From Chloroflexaceae bacterium (lineage in GTDB: Bacteria > Chloroflexota > Chloroflexia > Chloroflexales > Chloroflexaceae), in assembly GCA_012032475.1 (NCBI GenBank), contig JAAUSY010000017.1, positions 1 through 40,366 on the forward strand: a stretch of DNA of 40,366 nt, in the 5' to 3' direction. Made by a program: the position numbers and the translations under genes. Below the pieces are notes generated by a model. That model saw nothing but the letters and a program-made list of their open reading frames with translations. It was not told the DNA's origin and did no database searches. This document shows positions 7,574 through 15,517 of the stretch, piece after piece (position 1 is the stretch's first letter; each line of letters begins with the position of its first letter).

Positions 7574-8962
7574 TCAACTAATCTTGACAAAGTAAGCCAT
7601 GCAGGCGCGGTCTATCAATTCCCTGGTCATGGCTGGCTGGACGCCGCGATACTTTGCTTCATCGAGAATCTGGTCGCACAGGTCGCGGGGGTGGCACGAC
7701 CGCAGGTCGCGCCCGTATTTCATATAGTGCTCTTGAATCAGGTAGCGCAGGCCATCGTCGCTGTAGGGGATTTTCTTGGCTTTGGCAACGCGTTTGAAGA
7801 TTTCGCGGAATTCGTTGGGGGTGGGGTTCGGGACCTCGATTTTGTGGCGGATACGCCGCAGGAAGGCGTCGTCAACCAGGTCTTTGGGAGAAAGGTTGGT
7901 CGAGAAGACGATGAGCACATCGAATGGCACAGCGATTTTCTTGCCGGTCTGGAGGGCGAGGTAATCCACTTGCTTTTCCAGGGGGACAATCCAGCGATTG
8001 AGCAGGTCATGGGGGCGGCATTTCTGACGTCCGAAGTCGTCTATCAGGAACAATCCGCCGTTGGATTTCATCTGGAAGGGGGCTTCGTAAACTTTGGAGA
8101 TAGGGTCGAAGATGAGTTCAAGTTGCTCCAGAATCAATTCGCCTCCCACGACCACGTGGGGACGCTTACAGATAACCCACCGGGCGTCTGGCGGTCGCAT
8201 AACCGCTGCGGAGGGGCTACTAAATGGCTCGCTCTCATCCACATGGGTCACTTCGTGCTGCGCAATGACCTTGTGGTTGAGCGGGTCGAACAACTTGATG
8301 ATCTGGCCGTCTATTTCGACCGAGTAGGGGAGGAGGATGTGTCCGCTGAGCAGGTTGGCGATGCCTTCGGAAAAGGTCGTTTTGCCATTACCCGGAGGCC
8401 CGTAGAGGAAGAGTGAACGAGCCGAGTTAGCCGCGGGGCCGAGGCGGTCCAGCATACTGTTGCTGACGACCAGGTGGCTGAAGGCTTCGCGGATGGTGGC
8501 CTGGTCAACGACCATGTTGCCAATGGACTGGCTTTTGACCATTTTGACGTAGTCATCCAGCGGAACGGGCGCGGCTCCGGCATACTGGCTGCGTTCGAGC
8601 ACTTCCTGAACTTTGTTCAGACCTTTGCGGGCAATGACATACTGGAAAGTTCGTTCGCTGAAGCCCCCTTCGGCTCCGATGATATCCACATACTCTTCCA
8701 GTTTGAGGTAGTTGAGTACCTGGTCAATGACGCCCAGGTATGGGAGCTTGGTGACTTCTTCCATTTTGGTGGGCGTGATATTGCCGCTGAAATAGATAAT
8801 CTTGAGAATGAGGTCATTTAGAAAACCCCGCCCCAGGCCGGTTTCTTCTATGGAGTCGGGTTGGGGGGGGATGGGGACCGACAGATTTTTGTCAATGGTT
8901 GGCGTGGCAGTTGCCTGGGGAGTCTCTTCCGCGGCCGCAAAGTCAGTCAGTCGGAAGCTCAT
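7574..8962 (-). CDS. AAA+ ATPase with N-terminal winged-helix-like region
   Basis: The 462-aa protein has a low-complexity N-terminus, a helical segment at about 45-115 (TGLGRGFLNDLILKIIYFSG, then TKMEEVTKLPYLGVIDQVLN) that looks like a winged helix, and an AAA+ module. Walker A is LYGPPGNGKTTFSEGIANLL (about 190-209), Walker B is GGLFLIDDFGRQK (about 305), and sensor 1 is VFSTNLSP (about 358). RRIRHKIEVPNPT provides a candidate arginine finger/sensor region. I know of no assigned function for this exact architecture. Its position directly upstream of cpaF, sharing one promoter, suggests a role in assembling or regulating the same secretion system. Start chosen at ATG 8962 with AGGAGGT close upstream. 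Confidence 0.78.
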   Translation of the reverse strand: MSFRLTDFAAAEETPQATATPTIDKNLSVPIPPQPDSIEETGLGRGFLNDLILKIIYFSGNITPTKMEEVTKLPYLGVIDQVLNYLKLEEYVDIIGAEGGFSERTFQYVIARKGLNKVQEVLERSQYAGAAPVPLDDYVKMVKSQSIGNMVVDQATIREAFSHLVVSNSMLDRLGPAANSARSLFLYGPPGNGKTTFSEGIANLLSGHILLPYSVEIDGQIIKLFDPLNHKVIAQHEVTHVDESEPFSSPSAAVMRPPDARWVICKRPHVVVGGELILEQLELIFDPISKVYEAPFQMKSNGGLFLIDDFGRQKCRPHDLLNRWIVPLEKQVDYLALQTGKKIAVPFDVLIVFSTNLSPKDLVDDAFLRRIRHKIEVPNPTPNEFREIFKRVAKAKKIPYSDDGLRYLIQEHYMKYGRDLRSCHPRDLCDQILDEAKYRGVQPAMTRELIDRACMAYFVKIS

Positions 8963-9114
8963 TGAGTACCTCCTTCACCCGGTGTGCTGGACCCCGTAGC
9001 GGCTGATCCTGTTCCTGGTCCGGGTCTGTGTCGTTCAGGTGGCTGGCGTTTCCTGGGGTTTTGCCCTCTCTGATAATCCTGAAAATTTGGCAGAACCATT
9101 GATGTCTGTGTTGT

Positions 9115-9143
9115 ATTATAGCGGTTTGGGGAGCATCTGGCAA
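9115..9143 (-). promoter_or_regulatory. Sigma70-type promoter for the AAA+/cpaF transcript
   Basis: On the minus strand TTGCCA is followed by 17 bp and TATAAT. The predicted start leaves a leader of about 145 nt before ATG 8962, in which I see no further signal. It is back-to-back with the promoter at 9174. Confidence 0.7.
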
Positions 9144-9173
9144 TAGGATTTTTGGGTCATCCATGGCTTTTGC

Positions 9174-9202
9174 TTGCCCTTTCGGCCCAACCGCGCTATC
9201 AT
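9174..9202 (+). promoter_or_regulatory. Sigma70-type promoter for the Rpn-type nuclease
   Basis: TTGCCC, 17 bp, then TATCAT on the plus strand, about 77 bp before ATG 9279. Together with the divergent promoter at 9115 it explains the 316-bp gap 8963-9278, which shows no other feature. Confidence 0.55.
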
Positions 9203-9278
9203 GCACATGAAGAGCGATAGTGGGGGGACACGCCGCGCTGCATCCCGAACGAACCGCAACGAAAGGAACTGCTCACGT

Positions 9279-10205
9279 ATGGCAAAACCCGCCGACATCG
9301 GCAGCAAACGGTTGATTGGCCTGGACCCCGACGGATGGGTGCAGTGGGTGACCCAGCGGCCCGACGTGCGGGCGAAGGGCATCCTCGCCGCCACGGAGTT
9401 CCAGTGGATGAGCCGCGAAACCGACGCCATCATCCATGCCTATAGCCCCCAGGAGGGCGAATTCCTGATGGTCAACGACATGCAGCTGCGCTGCGACCAG
9501 GGCATGGCCTGGCGCACCCAGGCCTATTCCGCCCTGGCGGAGGAGAAGTACCGCCGGCCGGTCTATCCGGTGGTGGTCAACCTGCTGCCGCCCGGCCCGA
9601 ACGTGGTCATTGCCGAGCGCTACGAACACACGCTGTTCGGGTTGACGGCGCGACGGGATTTTCGGGTCATCAACCTGTGGGAAGTGGACGTGAACCTGGT
9701 GTTTCGCACGCCGCTGCCGCCGCTGCTGCCATTTGTGCCGCTGCTGCGGGGCGGCGGCACGGAAGCGATGGTGCGGCGGGCCGCACGGGCGCTGCGCCGC
9801 GACGAGACGTTGCGGGACCTGGAGACGTTGTTGGCGTTCTTTGCCCGCTTTGCGTTGGAAAGTCGGGTCATCCAGCAGATTATGAGGTGGGATATGGTGG
9901 TGTTACAGCAATCACCGTGGTATCAGGAAATCCTCCAGGAAGGCATATTGAAGGGGTTGGAGCAGGGGCATCAGGAGGAACGCCAGCGCACCATCCAGCG
10001 GGCGCTCCAGGTGCGGTTCGGGGTCGTTCCGCCCGACCTGTCCCACCGTCTGGTGGCGCTCACGGCGGAGCAGTTGGAGCCGCTGGTGGAGGCAGCGTGG
10101 CTCGCTCCCTCTCTGGAGGCGTTCCTTGCCCAGGTACCGGCCCCGAACCACCACGGCAACAGCAACGGCAGCGGGAGCGGGGAAGCGGCGGCTTCTGCAG
10201 AGTGA
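9279..10205 (+). CDS. Rpn/PD-(D/E)XK nuclease-family protein with DUF4351-like C-terminus
   Basis: ATG 9279 is preceded by GAAAGGA, so the 308-aa protein starts there although the frame is open further upstream. Residues 5-110 resemble the Rpn/'transposase-like' PD-(D/E)XK nuclease family: KGILAATEFQWMSRETDAII, then NDMQLRCDQGMAWRTQAYSAL and YPVVVNLLP. The expected E-x-Q/K strand is D-M-Q here, so catalytic competence is uncertain. The C-terminal part (RTIQRALQVRFGVVPPDLSH, then TAEQLEPLVEAAWLAPSLEA) matches the DUF4351 type of tail that commonly follows this domain. Such proteins are numerous in Chloroflexota and cyanobacteria, and some promote DNA-damage-inducible recombination. A Ser/Gly/Asn-rich tail ends the protein. 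Confidence 0.72.
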   Translation: MAKPADIGSKRLIGLDPDGWVQWVTQRPDVRAKGILAATEFQWMSRETDAIIHAYSPQEGEFLMVNDMQLRCDQGMAWRTQAYSALAEEKYRRPVYPVVVNLLPPGPNVVIAERYEHTLFGLTARRDFRVINLWEVDVNLVFRTPLPPLLPFVPLLRGGGTEAMVRRAARALRRDETLRDLETLLAFFARFALESRVIQQIMRWDMVVLQQSPWYQEILQEGILKGLEQGHQEERQRTIQRALQVRFGVVPPDLSHRLVALTAEQLEPLVEAAWLAPSLEAFLAQVPAPNHHGNSNGSGSGEAAASAE

Positions 10206-10264
10206 GCGGTGCGCCAGCCGGGTGGCACAATCCCAGACTCCCTCTCAATGACAGAGTCGAGCCG

Positions 10265-12382
10265 CTATCGCACCACCAGGCGGTAGCGGGCCGGTTCTGT
10301 CGTGAAGGGCGTTGCCCCGATAACCACCAGCACCACTTGCTCATCTGCCTCCAGTGCTGCGGTAGCCGAGAACGGTTCCTGTTTGACAGATGCGGGAGGC
10401 GGGTTGCGTAGCAGTGGCTCAACCCGGATGGTACCATCGCTGTCGATCCGCACCATCCGGAGTTCCCACTTCTGGGGGAGATCGCCATCAACCTGCACGA
10501 ATCCGCTGGCCTGCCAGCCACCGGTCCCTGTCTCCACGTCGTTCTCGTGGGAACATGTGCTCGTTTCCTCCCCGTGGCACAGGCGAATCGTGTCAAGCAG
10601 CATCCCTGCCTCGCTGATGGCTTCGTCGCTCACCTGCCAGAAACGCACCAGCACCTGGGTTCCTGCAAACGGGGTGAGGTCTATGGCTTCTTCAACCCAT
10701 TCGCCGCGTTTGCTCCGGTCCGTATCCACCCCTGGTCGTCCACTGATCCCCGTCCACCCGTGCCCGTAGTTAGCCCCTTGCGGGTCGGCACTAGTGGTAT
10801 GGCGACCCTCCAGCGTTTGCCACGTTTCGCCCCCGTCCGTCGAGGCGGTCACAAATCCGTAGTCGTAGGTGTGTTCTAGCTCATACCAGAGGCGAAACCG
10901 CAGCACGGCGGTTTCAAAGGTTCGCAGGTCAAAGGGGCGCGTCAGCGTTGCCATACTGTGGTCGCCGCGCCCGCTCCACCAGGCTTGGTTCCCCTGGGGC
11001 ATGGTTCCGACCAGGCTGACGGTGGTCGTCCCGGTGAAGGTCAGCCACCGACTCCCCCTCGGAAGGGATAGGTAGTCTACCCCAAACTGATGCACCGTGC
11101 CGCTGGTTTCACCCATTTGGACCTGCTCTGGCCTCACGGCCTGGGGCAGAGGTGGAATGGTGTCCTCGTCCTCCGAGATAGCCGGGTTAGAGACATAGGC
11201 GTAGCGCCCATCAGCTATCTGGGGATTGTTCAGCAGGTTGGCAACCGCCCAATCACCCACCAGGGTGCCAAAGCTGGTTATGTCCGGACGCCTCGCGGCA
11301 GCTTGTGCAACAAAGGCATCCAGGTTGTTGCTGGCATCGGCGCGGATGAGTGCGATCAACCCTCCCTGGTGAGCATATTGCTCGTAGAGGTAGCGCATGA
11401 AGAGGTTTGCGGCTCCGTAGTGGGCAATGGAGGCAGACGGCGAAGCTCCCCAGGCCGTAAGCTGCGTGTCAGGATTCGTCAGGTAGCTCTGGGCAAACCA
11501 GCTTTCGCCAAAGCCAAGCAGGTCCTGGTTCAGGGTGGCGCACCCCTCATTGAACCAGGTGGCTGAACGCCGCTGCTCGTTCCAGTGAATCATGTGTTGG
11601 AATTCGTGCGCCAGCACCGAAAGATAGGAAGGGTGGTCGGGCAAAATCTTCATGGTGAACATGTCCCGCTCATTGCTGAAGCGGTTGGCGCTCCGCGGCA
11701 CGGAGTCGCGGGGGGAGAAATAGCCGATGGCGCTGTCGCCCTGTCGGTGGGCGTGCAGAATGGTGATGCGCGGGTCTCCATCAACGCCCGGCTGCCACTC
11801 TGAGCCGAATAATGCGCGGGTGCGCGGGTAGATAGTCTGCTCAAACGCCCTGGCGGAATGTTCCAGGTCTTCCTCGTCAACGGAAAGTCCCTGCTCAACG
11901 TACATCAGTACGACCGGCCCGGCATAGCGCAGTTCTGCGGTGATGAGGTCGTTGTGGTCGTGCGTGATGTTGCTCACCCAGAACGGTTGCACCTCCCCTA
12001 CCGACACTTCCGGGGGCGTTGTTCGCACCACGGTCTGGTCGGGTTGACCTGCGAGCGCGTGCGCCAGGGCCACCCGGTTGAGCGGTTCGCGCTGTGCTTC
12101 CTGGAGGGCCGCTAACTCCGGTTCTGGCTCTTGCCCCTCCGGGGGGAGGGGGACGATGGTGGCGGCCTCGTGCTCGTCGGTCGCTTCATTTTCAGGGGAG
12201 GATGGTTTGATGGTGGAAGTGGATAGAAGCACGGTCGGTGGGTCAGAAGGCGGGAAAGCGGTGGGCCGTGTTTCCGCTTCTGAGCGGCAGGCCACCAGGA
12301 GCGCCGCAGAGAGAATCAGCACCATCAGGGTACCGGGAAGAGCCAGAGCCGTTTGCATCACTTGCCCCCCATTTTTCGTCAC
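10265..12382 (-). CDS. Secreted lipoprotein metallopeptidase (HExxH) with beta-sandwich C-terminus
   Basis: This 705-aa protein starts with a hydrophobic signal peptide ending in the lipobox LVAC (Cys32), so it is probably a lipoprotein; a Pro/Glu-rich linker follows. The zinc site is LAHEFQHMIHW (about 263-273) with the downstream Glu in WFNEGCATLNQDLL, a gluzincin arrangement seen in M6/M30-like peptidases. The segment at about 475-600 (FDLRTFETAVLRFRLWYELE, YDYGFVTASTDGGETWQTL) resembles the immune-inhibitor-A/MAM-like beta domain, and a C-terminal beta domain ends LVVIGATPFTTEPARYRLVVR minus its last residue. GTG 12382 overlaps the trmH stop; ATG 12358, eight codons later and preceded by GGGGGG, is an equally good start. 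It is likely co-transcribed with the translation operon upstream. Confidence 0.78.
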   Translation of the reverse strand: MTKNGGQVMQTALALPGTLMVLILSAALLVACRSEAETRPTAFPPSDPPTVLLSTSTIKPSSPENEATDEHEAATIVPLPPEGQEPEPELAALQEAQREPLNRVALAHALAGQPDQTVVRTTPPEVSVGEVQPFWVSNITHDHNDLITAELRYAGPVVLMYVEQGLSVDEEDLEHSARAFEQTIYPRTRALFGSEWQPGVDGDPRITILHAHRQGDSAIGYFSPRDSVPRSANRFSNERDMFTMKILPDHPSYLSVLAHEFQHMIHWNEQRRSATWFNEGCATLNQDLLGFGESWFAQSYLTNPDTQLTAWGASPSASIAHYGAANLFMRYLYEQYAHQGGLIALIRADASNNLDAFVAQAAARRPDITSFGTLVGDWAVANLLNNPQIADGRYAYVSNPAISEDEDTIPPLPQAVRPEQVQMGETSGTVHQFGVDYLSLPRGSRWLTFTGTTTVSLVGTMPQGNQAWWSGRGDHSMATLTRPFDLRTFETAVLRFRLWYELEHTYDYGFVTASTDGGETWQTLEGRHTTSADPQGANYGHGWTGISGRPGVDTDRSKRGEWVEEAIDLTPFAGTQVLVRFWQVSDEAISEAGMLLDTIRLCHGEETSTCSHENDVETGTGGWQASGFVQVDGDLPQKWELRMVRIDSDGTIRVEPLLRNPPPASVKQEPFSATAALEADEQVVLVVIGATPFTTEPARYRLVVR

Positions 12383-13176
12383 TGGTGTGACGCCCGACCG
12401 GCAGTTCGGGACTGCCGCAGCATCTCAAACAGGAGCACGCTCCCGGCCACCGCCGCGTTGAGCGATGCGATCCGCCCTTGCATCGGGATGGTAATGCGCC
12501 TGGTTGCCAGGCTGTGCCCCTCCGGGCCAATTCCCTGGGCTTCGTTCCCAATGATCAGCGCCACAGGTTGTTGCCAGTCCACCACATCGTAGGGGGTTTT
12601 GCCTCCCGCGTCGGCGGCATAGATGTGCAGAACACCTTGCAGGGTCTCGCGTATTTCCTCCCACGATTGCGATGAGCGCAATGATACGAAAAAGTGTGCC
12701 CCCATGGCGGCCCGCACGACCTTGGGGCTGTAGACATCGGCGGTGCCTTGACTACACACCACCTGCCCGATACCTGCCGCCTCTGCCGAACGGAGCAGCG
12801 TCCCCACATTGCCGGGGTCCTGCACCTCGTCCAGCACCAGCCAGCGCGGGGATGCCGGCGGCAGGTCGGGCCAGGGAGCTATCGCAACCACGCCCTGGGG
12901 TGTCACCGTGTCGGCAGCGGCACTGACCACGCGGGCCGTGGCTTCGTGGCTTTCTGGAAGGGTCGCCAGTTGTGCCAGAAGACGCTGCCCCGTCTCCGTC
13001 GTCTCCAGTTGTTCGGGCGCATAGAGCACCAGCCGCAAAGGCACGCCAGCGGCCAGCGCCTCAGCGACCAGCCGCACCCCTTCAAGAACCAGACACCGTT
13101 CGCGGGAACGCTCCTGGCGATGAGCAACCAGCGAACGGATAGCTTTCACATGCCCATGGGCCGTGCTGGTAATCAC
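12379..13176 (-). CDS. TrmH/SpoU-family RNA 2'-O-ribose methyltransferase
   Basis: The 265-aa protein has the N-terminal RNA-binding substrate domain ([20 protein letters not shown], then [10 protein letters not shown]) and the C-terminal SPOUT knot with its three motifs: [21 protein letters not shown] (one residue longer than usual quoting; motif 1, about 133), [11 protein letters not shown] (motif 2, about 206) and [20 protein letters not shown] (motif 3, about 230). It would methylate a ribose 2'-OH in rRNA or tRNA using S-adenosylmethionine. Its start overlaps the rplT stop as ATGA, so the two are translationally coupled; this placement downstream of rplT is common and suggests a ribosomal RNA target. 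Confidence 0.9.
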   Translation of the reverse strand: MITSTAHGHVKAIRSLVAHRQERSRERCLVLEGVRLVAEALAAGVPLRLVLYAPEQLETTETGQRLLAQLATLPESHEATARVVSAAADTVTPQGVVAIAPWPDLPPASPRWLVLDEVQDPGNVGTLLRSAEAAGIGQVVCSQGTADVYSPKVVRAAMGAHFFVSLRSSQSWEEIRETLQGVLHIYAADAGGKTPYDVVDWQQPVALIIGNEAQGIGPEGHSLATRRITIPMQGRIASLNAAVAGSVLLFEMLRQSRTAGRASHQ

Positions 13177-13529
13177 GGCATTGCGGCTTTGACCTGGGCC
13201 ACTACGTTCCCAAAGGCGGCGGGGTCGCGCACAGCCATGTCTGCCAGCATTTTGCGGTCCAGGTCAATACCTGCGAGTTTGAGGCCGTTTATCAGGCGGC
13301 TGTAGGACAGTCCGTGCAGCCGCGCCGCAGCGTTAATCCGCTGCACCCACAGGCGGCGAAAGTCGCGCTTGCGGTTGCGGCGGTCGCGGTAGGCATAGGC
13401 CAGCGATTTCATCACCGCTTCGTGCGCCACTTTGAAGTGGCGGCTGCGGCTTCCCCGAAAGCCTTTTGCCTGTTCCATCAATTTCTTGTGGCGCTTGCGC
13501 ACCATTACCCCACGTTTGACACGAGCCAT
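13173..13529 (-). CDS. rplT: 50S ribosomal protein L20
   Basis: 118 aa, the usual length. The N-terminus [20 protein letters not shown] and the run [19 protein letters not shown] are the RNA-binding extension of L20; the globular part contains [20 protein letters not shown] and [12 protein letters not shown]20 binds domain I of 23S rRNA early in 50S assembly. It lies 42 bp after rpmI in the conserved infC-rpmI-rplT order. In many bacteria L20 or its mRNA leader controls this operon, but no such structure was identified here. Confidence 0.97.
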   Translation of the reverse strand: MARVKRGVMVRKRHKKLMEQAKGFRGSRSRHFKVAHEAVMKSLAYAYRDRRNRKRDFRRLWVQRINAAARLHGLSYSRLINGLKLAGIDLDRKMLADMAVRDPAAFGNVVAQVKAAMP

Positions 13530-13571
13530 CGTACTTCTTCTTTCTCCAATGCTCTTGTTCTTCTTTTTCCG

Positions 13572-13772
13572 CTACTTTATCCCGTATGGCAGTGCGACCT
13601 GCAAATGGTTCTTGTTGGTATCCGAGGTCGGGAGCATTTTGCCATACATTCGTCGCACCCGCTTGGCGCGGTTTCGCTTGAGACCGCGCCCTTCCTTTGC
13701 CTGGAGAATCTTTCCGCTCCCAGTAATCTTAAAGCGGCGACTTGCCCCTTTATGCGTTTTCATTTTTGGCAT
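13572..13772 (-). CDS. rpmI: 50S ribosomal protein L35
   Basis: 66 aa beginning [20 protein letters not shown], the diagnostic L35 N-terminus, followed by the basic segment [18 protein letters not shown]. It is a small 50S subunit protein. It lies 15 bp after infC and 42 bp before rplT, the standard gene order. Confidence 0.97.
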   Translation of the reverse strand: MPKMKTHKGASRRFKITGSGKILQAKEGRGLKRNRAKRVRRMYGKMLPTSDTNKNHLQVALPYGIK

Positions 13773-13787
13773 AATGTTTGTTCCATC

Positions 13788-14582
13788 CTACTTTTTATCG
13801 TCGTCTTCGTCTTCGTCCTCGTCGTCCTCGTCGTCTTCGTCTTCGTCCTCGTCGTCTTCGTCCTCGTCGCCTTCGTCGTCGTCTATCTCATCGCCCTCGT
13901 CCAACTCCTCCTCGTCCGGGGCATGGTCATCGTCGCCTGGCTTCGCTTCTGGTTCTGTTCTGGGCGCAGCAGAACCTTTGCTTTCTTGCTTATCCTGCCT
14001 GATCTTCTCCCTTTTTTCCTGCTGAGCACTCTTGAGCGTTTTGGCATTCGGAGCCAGAACCAGGGAAAACGCCCGGCTCTCCAGGGTTGGTTTCTGCTCA
14101 ATGACCGCGATGTCGCGCAGACTTTCTGCGATCTGGTCGAGCATCTCGCGCCCGATATTGGTGTGCGCCATCTCGCGCCCGCGGAACCGCAGCGTAAACT
14201 TGACCTTATCGCCAGAAAGCAAGAATTTCCGTGCCTGCTTTGCCTTGACCTGAAGGTCGTGGGTATCGGTTTTGGGTCTCAGGCGGACTTCTTTCAACTC
14301 CACCTGTTTCTGATGCTTCCGTGCCTCACGTTCCTTCTTGCTCTGCTCATAGCGAAACTTCCCATAGTCCATCAACCGGCAGACCGGAGGCGTCGCGTTG
14401 GGCGCAACTTCGACCAGGTCCAGATTGTGGTGGTCCGCGAGCTTCAGCGCCTCCTGGATGGGGACAATCCCGACCTGGTCTCCTTCGGGGCCAATCAGGC
14501 GGACTTCACGCGCCCGGATACGATGATTGATGCGATAGCGATCTCTGCCTCTGGGGGGGCTTCCCCTTCTCGTTTTATCCAA
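13788..14582 (-). CDS. infC: Translation initiation factor IF-3 with a long acidic C-terminal tail
   Basis: The core is canonical IF-3: YRINHRIRAREVRLIGPEGD, LDLVEVAPNATPPVCRLMDY, GKFRYEQSKKEREARK, then the C-domain with LRPKTDTHDLQVKAKQARKF, VKFTLRFRGREM and the late VIEQKPTLESRAFSLVLAP. IF-3 binds 30S subunits and checks start-codon pairing. I place the start at TTG 14582, which has GGAAGGA six bases upstream; a longer reading from 14615 lacks a ribosome site. A rare start codon is typical because infC autoregulates through it. After about residue 195 there is a roughly 65-residue tail ending in nearly uninterrupted Asp/Glu, encoded by GAY/GAR repeats at 13798-13905, which ordinary IF-3 (about 180 aa) lacks. 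Confidence 0.93.
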   Translation of the reverse strand: MDKTRRGSPPRGRDRYRINHRIRAREVRLIGPEGDQVGIVPIQEALKLADHHNLDLVEVAPNATPPVCRLMDYGKFRYEQSKKEREARKHQKQVELKEVRLRPKTDTHDLQVKAKQARKFLLSGDKVKFTLRFRGREMAHTNIGREMLDQIAESLRDIAVIEQKPTLESRAFSLVLAPNAKTLKSAQQEKREKIRQDKQESKGSAAPRTEPEAKPGDDDHAPDEEELDEGDEIDDDEGDEDEDDEDEDEDDEDDEDEDEDDDKK

Positions 14583-14629
14583 ACGTTCCTTCCCAGTGAA
14601 CTCCAACCAGAACAAATAAGAATGCTACC

Positions 14630-14658
14630 AGTATAGCGTTGGACGGGGGTTTCGTCAA
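14630..14658 (-). promoter_or_regulatory. Promoter of the infC-rpmI-rplT-trmH operon
   Basis: On the minus strand TTGACG, a 17-bp spacer and TATACT form a strong sigma70-type promoter. The predicted transcript would begin near 14622, giving a leader of about 40 nt before TTG 14582, too short for the long L20-type leader known from enteric bacteria. Confidence 0.8.
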
Positions 14659-14697
14659 CCCGCTGGTTGAACGCAACGGTTTACTTCGATAGGAAAC

Positions 14698-14755
14698 CCT
14701 GGGAGCACGAGCGTCTCGCCCGCGTCCGGGCAGGTAAGATGCCTGCCCTCCCCGG
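14698..14755. repeat. Dispersed palindromic GC-rich intergenic repeat
   Basis: The stretch contains GAGCACGAGCGTCTCGCCCG and, further on, a perfect 7-bp stem GGGCAGG/CCTGCCC around TAAGATG (14728-14748). I recognise this general wording (GAGCGTCTCGCCCGC linked to GGCAAGATGCC-type stems) as a repeat scattered between genes of several high-GC phyla; that is recollection, not a search. It marks the edge between the ribosomal operon and the mobile-element region. Confidence 0.5.
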
Positions 14756-14871
14756 TTGCTGCCCCCCAAAGGTGAATCGTTACAATGGGTATCAATCTGC
14801 TCTGTCGGGCACAGGTCACACAGGCGGAAGGTCATTCCCCGCCCGCGGCACCCGACCAGCAACCCGGAGGA

Positions 14872-15166
14872 ACAGGCGGCCTGGAAAGCCCCGTTTGCCG
14901 ACCAGGTCGCCGCCGCTGTCGCGACCCGTGCCGCTGATGACTCCCGCCCGGTGCTGGGATGGCGCAGGACGAAGGACGGTTTGGCCGCATCAGTACGCCG
15001 CAACGCTGCTGGTCTCCCAAAGGGGTGCGCCCCACGGCGCCCCGCCAGATCGGGCGCGAGTACGTCTCCGTCTCTCGTGCGGTGGCTCCCAGTCTCAGAC
15101 GGATGACCGCGCTCATTGTGCCGCAGACCAACACTGCCATGATGAACCTGTTCCTGTCCCAGGTTG
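14872..15166 (+). pseudogene. IS630-family transposase relic
   Basis: Two frames carry consecutive pieces of an IS630-type DDE transposase. The first gives WKAPFADQVAAAVATRAADD (from about 14881). The second, from 14959, gives QDEGRFGRISTPQRCWSPKG, then VRPTAPRQIGREYVSVSRAV and LIVPQTNTAMMNLFLSQV. The first catalytic Asp (QDEGRFGR) and the conserved C-W-x-PKGVRP stretch are clear. The later Asp and Glu of the DDE triad and both insertion-sequence ends are missing. The coding sequence stops abruptly where a 116-bp inverted repeat begins at 15170. The relic is dead by frameshift and truncation. Confidence 0.75.
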
Positions 15167-15169
15167 TCT

Positions 15170-15285
15170 GTTCTATCACCTCGTGACCAAGTTCGAGGAC
15201 ATCGTGAACACCCAACTTACTGCTTCCCAAAGGCCTATCTACGCTGTTCACGATATGGAAAATTTTAGTGACGAGGTGATAGAAC
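15170..15285. repeat. 116-bp two-block inverted repeat
   Basis: Outer arms GTTCTATCACCTCGT (15170-15184) and ACGAGGTGATAGAAC (15271-15285) are perfectly complementary, as are inner arms ATCGTGAACA (15201-15210) and TGTTCACGAT (15245-15254). The two blocks are separated on each side by exactly 16 non-matching bases, so the whole is symmetric about 15227/15228, with a 34-nt centre. It could be a MITE, a degenerate recombination site or a structured RNA. The remaining stretch 15286-15479 shows only a possible coding remnant ending TAG about 15420. Confidence 0.75.
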
Positions 15286-15479
15286 CGGACACCAGCACCA
15301 TCCGTCTGCGGCAGGCACTCGCGGCAGAACAAGATGACTTCTCGCTGCCCTGGCACCAGGAGAATCTCCAGCGGGCCGAGGAACGGTGCCTGGGGGCCGT
15401 GCGGAAAGCAATGGGAGGGTAGCAGGGAAGCCCATTGATTGATGGTCAGGAACGCGCCCCACCCGTGCCGTTCTTCCTG

Positions 15480-15510
15480 TATAATGAGCAGAACAACAAG
15501 AGAAAGGAGG
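15480..15510 (+). promoter_or_regulatory. -10 box and strong ribosome site before the AAA/PD-(D/E)XK gene
   Basis: TATAAT at 15480-15485 is followed by AAAGGAGG at 15503-15510, seven bases before ATG 15518. No convincing -35 lies 17 bp upstream. The Shine-Dalgarno is near-perfect and fixes the start. Confidence 0.5.
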
Positions 15511-15517
15511 CCAACCG

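Noticed and set aside
14667-15422. 251-codon plus-strand open frame upstream of the AAA/PD-(D/E)XK gene
   Set aside because: It runs in the wrong frame across a palindromic repeat, an IS630 relic and an inverted repeat, so it is accidental; only its last 40 codons could be a genuine remnant.
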